A stretch of DNA of 64,000 bases, taken from Pseudooceanicola nitratireducens (GTDB lineage: Bacteria > Pseudomonadota > Alphaproteobacteria > Rhodobacterales > Rhodobacteraceae). Position 1 is the first letter of the stretch. Each line of letters starts with the position of its first letter. Shown here one piece after another: positions 58,302 through 64,000 of the stretch. Both the position numbers and the translations under genes were made by a program. Location of the stretch: the NCBI RefSeq assembly GCF_900109195.1, contig NZ_FNZG01000005.1, positions 62,001 through 126,000 on the forward strand, given 5' to 3'. Under the pieces are notes generated by a model. That model saw only the letters and a list, made by a program, of their open reading frames with translations. It was not told where the DNA came from and made no database searches.

Positions 58302-58399
58302 TTCGTGTGCCTGCTTTCCCTGCCAAAAAAGCAAGTACAGAAAAGCACAGAACAGGAATTCTTTGAAGAATTGTTTGATTAAAGAATGGTTTAATTAGG
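58302..58399. promoter_or_regulatory. AT-rich leader of the RpoH-like sigma gene with a palindrome
   Basis: AATTCTT-TG-AAGAATT (58357-58372) has perfect seven-base arms and lies about 56 bases upstream of the sigma start in an AT-rich interval containing TTAAAGAATGG-type sequence. It may bind a regulator, a MucR-type protein being one candidate because such proteins favour AT-rich DNA; this is speculative. Confidence 0.45.
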
Positions 58400-59158
58400 T
58401 CAGTTTCTTTGAGAATTGTTGACCTGAACCGGGGAAATCCTTGTTGACACACCGATTTCCTTGGAAACCGTGGCGCCGACATGCTGCAGCCAGTCTTCGA
58501 ACCCGCGGGTGCCACCCTGGGCCAGCATCAGCCGTGCGGGGACCGCCGCCGGGCCGCTGATGGCGAAACTTGCGTCCAGCGCCGAGAGATAGCGCAGCAG
58601 TTCCGGACGGCGCAGGAAGTCCGCGCGATCGAACAGCCCGCAGGTATCTGCCCCCGGCACCCCTGCCCCGGACCAGTAGGACCCCAGAGAGGCCGCAAGC
58701 CCCAGCCGGAATTCGGTCGGATCCAGCGCGGTGTGGCGGAAGCCGCTGGCCTCGATCAGCTGGTCATAGCTGCAGGCCATGGCATAAAGCGCGTCGGTCT
58801 CACGTTCCATCGGGAACAGACCGGTGCGCAGCAGGGTCAGAAGGATTTCGCCCAGGATCATGCCGGCGTCATAGGACACGGGGTTGGTCGATCCGGCGTC
58901 GCGCAGCACGACCAGCGCGCCATAGGGCACGTCGACGCCCAGTTCCTCGACCAGCACGTCGCCCAGGGGCAGCGCGGGCATCAGTTCGGCATCGTCCAGC
59001 ATGACGGCAACCCGGTCGCTGCCCGCCTGGGCCGAGACCAGCACGTGGTGCACCGGAACCAGCGCGCGCAGCTGGCGGGACAGGGCCTGCGCCTCTGCAC
59101 CCCGTGCCGGCCGGATACGCCCCGTCCAGATGTCTTCCAGTACTCGGTCTTGTCCCAT
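58400..59158 (-). CDS. Hypothetical protein between motB and the sigma factor
   Basis: A 252-residue predicted cytoplasmic protein. No signal peptide, membrane segment or catalytic motif is recognised. It has an LVVLRDAGSTNPVSYDAGMILGEILLTLLRTGLFPMERET stretch near 83-122 and a C-terminal SVSKEIGVSTRISP tail. It lies about 100 bases upstream of the sigma gene and about 290 bases downstream of the motB gene on the same strand. Conservation of this gene next to other flagellar loci was not checkable here; it may be a regulator or an assembly factor, but no function is claimed. Confidence 0.55.
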   Translation of the reverse strand: MGQDRVLEDIWTGRIRPARGAEAQALSRQLRALVPVHHVLVSAQAGSDRVAVMLDDAELMPALPLGDVLVEELGVDVPYGALVVLRDAGSTNPVSYDAGMILGEILLTLLRTGLFPMERETDALYAMACSYDQLIEASGFRHTALDPTEFRLGLAASLGSYWSGAGVPGADTCGLFDRADFLRRPELLRYLSALDASFAISGPAAVPARLMLAQGGTRGFEDWLQHVGATVSKEIGVSTRISPVQVNNSQRN

Positions 59159-59448
59159 GAAACCGCCCCAATATCTTGTGGGTCCAACCTATAGGTAGGC
59201 GGGCGCTGATAAAAGGAAACTATCCGGGAAGGGCTGCGAAATATGGGGATAACTTTTCCCCGTTTCGCTAGATATAGCGGGTAGCCCAATGGGCAGACGA
59301 AGGCAAGGCGTTTACAGACAAGCGCCTTTTGCAATTTTCCGGGATGTGGATAAACGACCGCCGCCCGCGCCGGGAAATCGGGCGCGGGCGGCCATTGGCG
59401 GGCGTTTCCGATCTGGAAACACCCGTTAACGCGGCTTTAACGATTCGA

Positions 59449-60498
59449 TCAGCGATTCGAGGGCAGCGCCTGCGGCAGATCCTCGGGGCGTGGCGGCTCG
59501 GGGTAGGCCAGCAGCACGCTGATGCGCCGGTTCTCGGCCGCCTCGGGGTTCGCCGCATTCAGCGGCTCGGTCGAGGCGAGGCCGGAAATCCGCTTGATCC
59601 GCGACGGCGACACGCCGGTGTCGATCAGCACGCGCCGCGTGGCATTGGCGCGGTCGGCCGAGAGTTCCCAGTTGGAATAGCCGACGCTGTTGGTGAAGGG
59701 CACCGCATCGGTGTGGCCGGTGATGACGATGGCGTTCTTCATGTCCGCGATCGCCTCTCCGATGATGCGCAGCAGGTCGCGGGTGCGGCTGTCGACCCGG
59801 GCCGAGCCGCTGGTGAACATGGACTGCCCCGCGTTGTCGACGATCTGCACCAGCAACCCGTCCGAGGTGCGGTCAAAGCGCAGGTTCTCGCCCAGGTCCC
59901 GCAGGTCAAGACGGTCGGCGATGTGGCGGCGGATCTCGTTCTCCAGCTGCTCCATCTGGGCTTCGCGCTGCTTCACCTCGGCCTGATATTGTTCCTGCAT
60001 CGCCTGCGCCTCGGCGGCGCGTTCGGCGGCAGTGCCATCGAATTCCTGGTCGCTCGTACCGTCCTGGCCGGCCTTGGTGGCGGCGTTTTCGACCATGGTG
60101 CCGTCTTCAAGCGTCTCGTATTCCACCAGAACGTCGGTAGCTTCTTCCCGCAGGCGGCTGTCGAAGACGGCCAGCGGGTTTTCCTGTCCAAAGCTGGGCA
60201 GGCGGGTGTTGCCGTCGGGCGTGTTGGACCCGCCCTGTTCGCCGTTCGGCGCAATGATCTGGCCGTCCAGCATGCCCTGCCCCTTGCCGCCCGATTGCGA
60301 CAGCGACGGGGTGAAGTAATCGGCCAGCCCCCTCAGCGCCTCTTCGTCCGAGGCGGCCAGGATCCACAACAGAAGGAAGAAGGCCATCATGGCGGTCATG
60401 AAGTCGGCATAGGCCACCTTCCAGCCGCCGCCGTGGTGTCCGCCACCGCCGACTTCTTCAATCTTCTTGATGACGATCTGTTGGTCGTTACCTGCCAT
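59449..60498 (-). CDS. motB: Flagellar stator protein MotB
   Basis: A 349-residue stator protein. After a polar N-terminus, one membrane helix (about 33-50, YADFMTAMMAFFLLLWIL) starts with the essential proton-conducting aspartate D32. A long acidic linker with coiled coil (about 150-200) leads to the C-terminal OmpA-like peptidoglycan-binding domain (AIVITGHTDAVPFTN, NWELSADRANATRRVL). No motA is adjacent or elsewhere in the window, so the ion-channel partner must be encoded elsewhere. The 290-base gap before the next gene (59159-59448) contains no recognised gene. Confidence 0.92.
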   Translation of the reverse strand: MAGNDQQIVIKKIEEVGGGGHHGGGWKVAYADFMTAMMAFFLLLWILAASDEEALRGLADYFTPSLSQSGGKGQGMLDGQIIAPNGEQGGSNTPDGNTRLPSFGQENPLAVFDSRLREEATDVLVEYETLEDGTMVENAATKAGQDGTSDQEFDGTAAERAAEAQAMQEQYQAEVKQREAQMEQLENEIRRHIADRLDLRDLGENLRFDRTSDGLLVQIVDNAGQSMFTSGSARVDSRTRDLLRIIGEAIADMKNAIVITGHTDAVPFTNSVGYSNWELSADRANATRRVLIDTGVSPSRIKRISGLASTEPLNAANPEAAENRRISVLLAYPEPPRPEDLPQALPSNR

Positions 60499-60564
60499 GC
60501 GCCCTCTGCCTTATGCCCGCTTCGTGTTGTCGGGGGGTGCGCGCCCCTTGCGGGGCGCCCTGCG

Positions 60565-60978
60565 TTACGCGTCGGTGTCCAGTTTCTGGACGCCGCGGTC
60601 ATATTTGCCAAAGCCCGCCTGTTTGGCGTGGCTGGCCTTTTTCCGCGAATAGCTGGGGGCAACCAGCGCGAAATCGGCCGGAAGCCCGAACATCGTGCGA
60701 TACTCCGCCTCGGTCAGCCCGTGTTCCGCGCCCAGATGCCGTTTCAGCATCTTGAAGCCCCGACCGCAGCACAGGCAGTATACCTTGTCCTCGGTCACGG
60801 CGCGGTCCAGCGGCAGCGCGGGTTTCACCGCGCCAGTCTGCGGCGGCTCGGGGGTTTCCCCCGCGCCGCCCATCAGCTTGTTGTACAGTTCTACAATCGC
60901 GTCCGGTGTACTATCCGGCCGCGCAGCATAGGACGCGACGATCGTTGCGATCATGTCCTTTCTGCTCTGGTCTGCCAT
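60565..60978 (-). CDS. MucR/Ros-family zinc-finger regulator
   Basis: A 137-residue DNA-binding protein with an intact Ros-type zinc finger. The ligands are C68, C71, H81 and H86 (C-x2-C-x9-H-x4-H), followed by LTEAEYRTMFGLPADFALVAPSY, the usual MucR continuation. MucR proteins are pleiotropic regulators that control motility, exopolysaccharide and cell-cycle genes in alphaproteobacteria. The ATG at 60978 is preferred over an upstream TTG at 60990 because it gives the usual N-terminus MADQSRK. It is 66 bases downstream of motB on the same strand, so it may co-regulate motility. Confidence 0.88.
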   Translation of the reverse strand: MADQSRKDMIATIVASYAARPDSTPDAIVELYNKLMGGAGETPEPPQTGAVKPALPLDRAVTEDKVYCLCCGRGFKMLKRHLGAEHGLTEAEYRTMFGLPADFALVAPSYSRKKASHAKQAGFGKYDRGVQKLDTDA

Positions 60979-61051
60979 GAGATGCCTCAATCACTGCCAT
61001 TCGGGGCCATCGTCCGATCTTTTGCCGGATCCGACCCTCTTTTGGTTATTG

Positions 61052-61378
61052 TTATCCATGATGACCTTGCCTTTGCGCGGCTGCTCTCCGCGCAAGGTAG
61101 TTGGCCGCCACCATGGGGTATTCGGGGGGAAGCCCCCATCTGTCCCGATATTCTTCGGGTGTCATCCGGAGCGTTTCGCGAAGATGCCGCCGAAGCAGCA
61201 CCTGACGAGACCCCGTTTCCAGGCAGACAAGGAAATTCGGCGTCACGCTGTCTTCGATCCGCACCGCCGGCCGCAAGGCCTGCGCCGGGCCGGTTGCGGC
61301 ACGCGCAAGGAAAGACCGGGATGTCAGCCAGGCCAACAACCCCTTTCGTCTTTCAAAAACGCCCCGTCCGATACCCAT
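61052..61378 (-). CDS. MucR-like regulator with degenerate zinc finger
   Basis: A 108-residue paralogue of the preceding protein. It has SVTPNFLVCLETGSRQVLLRRHLRETLRMTPEEYRDRWGLPPEYPMVAANY, the MucR pattern, but of the four zinc ligands only C52 and H65 remain; the positions of the second Cys and second His read T55 and L70. The MGIGRG start at 61378 has an AGGGG ribosome site; a longer TTG-start frame would add a basic extension. It may act without zinc or through oligomerisation; function is inferred. Confidence 0.75.
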   Translation of the reverse strand: MGIGRGVFERRKGLLAWLTSRSFLARAATGPAQALRPAVRIEDSVTPNFLVCLETGSRQVLLRRHLRETLRMTPEEYRDRWGLPPEYPMVAANYLARRAAAQRQGHHG

Positions 61379-61494
61379 TTCAGCCCCTGTCCAGGCGCTT
61401 CTGCGCCTCCTGTTGAAGAACAGATAGGCCAACAAGGTTAAAGACCGTTATAAAGCCGGAGTTTTTCATGCGATGACAAGATTATCCCGTGGCT

Positions 61495-63354
61495 TTACGG
61501 ACACACAGCCGTTTTCATCATGGAAAGCGGCTGGTCCCATTGCCCCAGTTTCGCCTGACGATACAGCTTCAGGTTGCCATACCAGGGGTCGATGTCGCCC
61601 TCATTGCCCCAATACCACATGCATTCCGACCCCGTGGGGATCAGCACATGGGTGTCGTCATGCCCGATGGCACCGGCCACATGGGCGGTGGTGTTGTCGA
61701 TGGTCAGGATACGGTCCATCGCCGCGACCTGGGCAAAGAAGGTCGCCAGATCGGCCATCTGATCGACTTCGGGGTCGTCCAGGATGGTGATGTCGGGGCG
61801 CGCGCGCTGTGCGGCCTCAATCTCAGACGTGCGGTCGCCGTATTGCAGGTTCACCACCAGCGCGCCCTCGGGCACGGCACTGACGATATCCATCAGGCTG
61901 ACCGACCGCAGATGCCCCAGCATGGACCCCGAGGCCCAGGCCGCCCCGATGATCGGCCCGCCTTTGGCCAGGGCTTCGTACTTGCTGCGCAGATGCTGCA
62001 TCCGGGTCGCATTGGGCGTGACCCAGGGTTTCTGATGCGCGGCGCGGTCGGCCGGATCGATGAATCGGGTCAGATCCCCGATATACATCATCTCGTTCGC
62101 CTTCATCTCGCGCGGTTCCGAGGTGAAGACATTGCGGTCCATCACCTCGAACCCATAGGCATTGCCTTCCAGCGCTTTGATGAAACGCGCGTCAGTGGCC
62201 AGCGTGACCTTGGTTTTGCCCAGATCCACCGGGGCCAGCCGCAGCAGACCAAGAAGCGCCAGCTGGTCACCGACCCCCTGTTCGCCGATCAGGAACAGCT
62301 GCTCTAGCGCCTTCAGATTGTCCGGGTCCGAGTTTTCATAGGGGATATAGCTGCGCTGGCGCTTCTCGAAGCGGTCCTTGAAGAATTCCGGCCCGCGGGT
62401 GAAATCGCCCTTGCGCATCAGGAAGGCGCCATAGGCCTTGGACACCTTCAGCTTGGCCCCCGTAACGTGCATGCCTTCCAGATAGGCGTCGTCGGCCTCA
62501 TCGCTGCGGCCGATGTCCTGCAGGATGTTGGCGACGATGCCGCGGATTTCGGCATAGCGGTCGGGGTTGGTGAATTCATGCGCCTCGGCCAGGTCCAGCG
62601 CGACCTCGGGCTGGTTCGAAATCCGCAGCGCCAGCACCTTATATAGCACGACCGTATCGCGATCCTTGGTGGCGTCATCTGCCAGCAGCTCGTCGGCCAG
62701 CGCGATCGCGGGGTCCAGACGGCCGGTATAGATCAGCGCGCGCAGGCGGGCGATGCGATAGCCCTCTTCCTCGGGCTTCAGCTTCCAGGCCTTTTCCAGC
62801 CAGACGGCGGCCTTCCCGGTTTCCTCGATGTCGGTCAGCATGTCGGCCAGCTTCATGCTCAGCTCGGCATCGTCCTGCTTGGCGATGACCGGCTGCACCA
62901 CGTCGACGGCGGCCTGGATCCGGCCCATCTGGCGCATCAGCTCCATATAAAGAACCAGCAGCCCCTTTTCGTCGGCCCCGGCGGCAAAGGCGCGGGCGGC
63001 GGTGCGGGTGGCCTCTTCGGGTTTGACCTGAAGCACATGGGCCTTGGCCAGACCGACCAGCGCCGAAGGCTCCGACGGGGCGAAATCCAGCGCGCGCTGG
63101 AAAAAGGCCGCGGCGGTGTCGCCTTCGCGCTGCGCCAGCGCGGCACCGCCCATGACGACCCAGGCATGCACGGATTTCGGATGGCTTTTCGTGATCGGAT
63201 GGGCCAGCTGCACGGCCCGCAGCACGTTGTTCTGGTTCAGGGCCTTGTAGGCCTCGTGCAGATCAAGGCTTTCCGACCCCTTGATGCCATAGATCTTGGA
63301 CGCCTTGGCGATCCGGGCGCGGCGGTCTTTGCGGGAGAGTGCGGTTTCGGCCAT
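61495..63354 (-). CDS. TPR-domain glycosyltransferase
   Basis: A 619-residue cytoplasmic protein. Residues about 30-330 consist of tetratricopeptide-like helical repeats, and the C-terminal 250 residues look like a GT-B-type glycosyltransferase related to ADP-heptose or O-GlcNAc-transferase-like enzymes (GEQGVGDQLALLGLLRLAPVDL, GGPIIGAAWASGS, ILTIDNTTAHVAGAIG, PTGSECMWYWG). Such fusions sit beside flagellin genes in several bacteria and glycosylate flagellin. Here it adjoins MucR regulators and an FkbM methyltransferase gene, so flagellin modification is a plausible but unproven role. Confidence 0.75.
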   Translation of the reverse strand: MAETALSRKDRRARIAKASKIYGIKGSESLDLHEAYKALNQNNVLRAVQLAHPITKSHPKSVHAWVVMGGAALAQREGDTAAAFFQRALDFAPSEPSALVGLAKAHVLQVKPEEATRTAARAFAAGADEKGLLVLYMELMRQMGRIQAAVDVVQPVIAKQDDAELSMKLADMLTDIEETGKAAVWLEKAWKLKPEEEGYRIARLRALIYTGRLDPAIALADELLADDATKDRDTVVLYKVLALRISNQPEVALDLAEAHEFTNPDRYAEIRGIVANILQDIGRSDEADDAYLEGMHVTGAKLKVSKAYGAFLMRKGDFTRGPEFFKDRFEKRQRSYIPYENSDPDNLKALEQLFLIGEQGVGDQLALLGLLRLAPVDLGKTKVTLATDARFIKALEGNAYGFEVMDRNVFTSEPREMKANEMMYIGDLTRFIDPADRAAHQKPWVTPNATRMQHLRSKYEALAKGGPIIGAAWASGSMLGHLRSVSLMDIVSAVPEGALVVNLQYGDRTSEIEAAQRARPDITILDDPEVDQMADLATFFAQVAAMDRILTIDNTTAHVAGAIGHDDTHVLIPTGSECMWYWGNEGDIDPWYGNLKLYRQAKLGQWDQPLSMMKTAVCP

Positions 63355-63360
63355 GGCCTG

Positions 63361-63999
63361 TCACTCCTTCGGGACAGCAAAATAATCGATGGTGTGAACG
63401 TAGGGCGTGGAATCGACGATCCGGTAGCCCGCGCTGCGGCACCATTTCTGGGCGAACCCCAGCATGTTCTCGCGCAGGACCTCGACCCAGATCACAGGCT
63501 TGTCCCGGGCGATCAGCGCGCTTGCGCCTTCCAGCACGTCCAGCTCCATGCCCTCGGCGTCGATCTTGATGAAATCGACTGGGTCTTCGCCCATCAGCTG
63601 ATCCAGCGTGCGCGTCTCGATGCCGCCTTCGGCATCTTCGACCAGACGGGTGGCACCAAGGTTGTCGGCGTTGTCGGTCTGGGTGCGGAAGGTGCCGGTG
63701 TTCTTGCCGGCGCCATAGCCCATGCCGCGCGTGTCGATACGGGGGCGTATGTTGTTGGCGTCGATATTCTGTTCCAACAGGGTCAGCGCCTCGGGGTTGG
63801 GTTCCACCGGATAGATCCGTTCGGCGTCCAGATGACGCGCGTACCAGACGACGTGGTTGCCGATGTTGGCACCCACCTCGACGATGCGGGGCTTGGGATT
63901 GCGGATCAGTTTCTTCAGCTTTTCCAGGCTGTCGGCCTCGAAAAACTGGCCGCGCAGATGGGTCATCTGGATCAGGTCGTTCGGGTTGGCCACGCGCAT
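63361..63999 (-). CDS. FkbM-family methyltransferase (start possibly outside the window)
   Basis: A 212-residue SAM-dependent methyltransferase fragment of the FkbM type. PRIVEVGANIGNHVVWYARHLDAERIYPVEPNPEALTLLEQNI carries the SAM-binding glycine motif, and DFIKIDAEGMELDVLEGASALI is the characteristic FkbM segment. The ATG at 63999 may be an internal methionine, since the frame reaches the window edge. It lies seven bases upstream of the TPR glycosyltransferase gene, so the two are likely one operon for modifying a surface sugar. Confidence 0.8.
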   Translation of the reverse strand: MRVANPNDLIQMTHLRGQFFEADSLEKLKKLIRNPKPRIVEVGANIGNHVVWYARHLDAERIYPVEPNPEALTLLEQNIDANNIRPRIDTRGMGYGAGKNTGTFRTQTDNADNLGATRLVEDAEGGIETRTLDQLMGEDPVDFIKIDAEGMELDVLEGASALIARDKPVIWVEVLRENMLGFAQKWCRSAGYRIVDSTPYVHTIDYFAVPKE

Positions 64000-64000
64000 C

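Noticed and set aside
60541-60558. GCGCCCC/GGGGCGC hairpin between motB and the MucR gene as a terminator
   Set aside because: Stem is good but no T tract follows on either strand.
1-64000. CRISPR array, rRNA or tRNA genes
   Set aside because: No spaced direct repeats, no rRNA-like stretch and no tRNA cloverleaf with CCA end were noticed by reading; a tRNAscan or CRISPR finder run would be decisive.

Overview
The window looks like a chromosomal segment of a high-GC alphaproteobacterium of the order Rhodobacterales (roseobacter/Paracoccaceae type). The evidence is the combination of TRAP and ribose-type ABC uptake operons, a homoprotocatechuate meta-cleavage operon, and a flagellar locus with FlbT, FlaF, a FtcR-type regulator, a DUF1217-like protein, MotE and MucR/Ros zinc-finger proteins. 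Gene identities come from reading the translated sequence; no database search was possible and the genus cannot be named.

Positions 1-28 kb are catabolic and accessory. A TRAP transporter operon (dctQ-dctM-dctP, 94-3072) ends at a strong terminator that also lies just beyond the end of an eight-gene minus-strand sugar operon (11889 to 3150: binding protein, ATPase, two permeases, LacI regulator, MocA-type dehydrogenase, glucokinase, SIS-domain protein). Two near-identical LacI-type palindromes lie in front of that operon. Next come a thioesterase/iron alcohol dehydrogenase pair and a homoprotocatechuate operon (hpaE, D, G, H, I plus a ThDP enzyme, 20.8-14.1 kb). Positions 20.8-23.6 kb form a decayed island: a hipA remnant with a 5' truncation and three internal lesions, and a phosphopantetheinyl transferase gene interrupted by frameshifts. 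It is followed by a Dabb protein, pabB, and an acyl-CoA catabolic operon divergent from a TetR regulator.

From 28.8 to 61.4 kb the window is a large flagellar locus: motE, a small membrane protein, fliM, fliL / fliF, fliH-like, fliN, fliP, fliG / DUF1217-like, flbT, flaF, four flagellins in tandem / flgN-like, flgJ-like, flgI / ftcR / flgL, flgK, flgE / a periplasmic repeat protein / flgF, flgG, flgA, flgH, a FliL-like protein / flgD, fliK-like, an RpoH-like sigma factor, an unknown protein, motB, and two MucR-type regulators. It ends with a TPR glycosyltransferase and an FkbM methyltransferase that may modify flagellin. Export genes flhA, flhB, fliQ, fliR and fliI, the early rod genes flgB, flgC and fliE, the stator gene motA, and chemotaxis genes are not in the window.

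The most interesting signals are regulatory. The four flagellin genes share a 5' leader with two hairpins, one supported by compensatory base changes, next to flbT, whose known role is flagellin mRNA control. A repeated GCAATTGTGGC motif and a long inverted repeat occur in flagellar intergenic regions. The locus also encodes its own RpoH-like sigma factor, an atypical FtcR receiver domain, a MucR paralogue that has lost zinc ligands, and a FliM without the usual CheY-binding N-terminus. Together they suggest a distinct flagellar control circuit.
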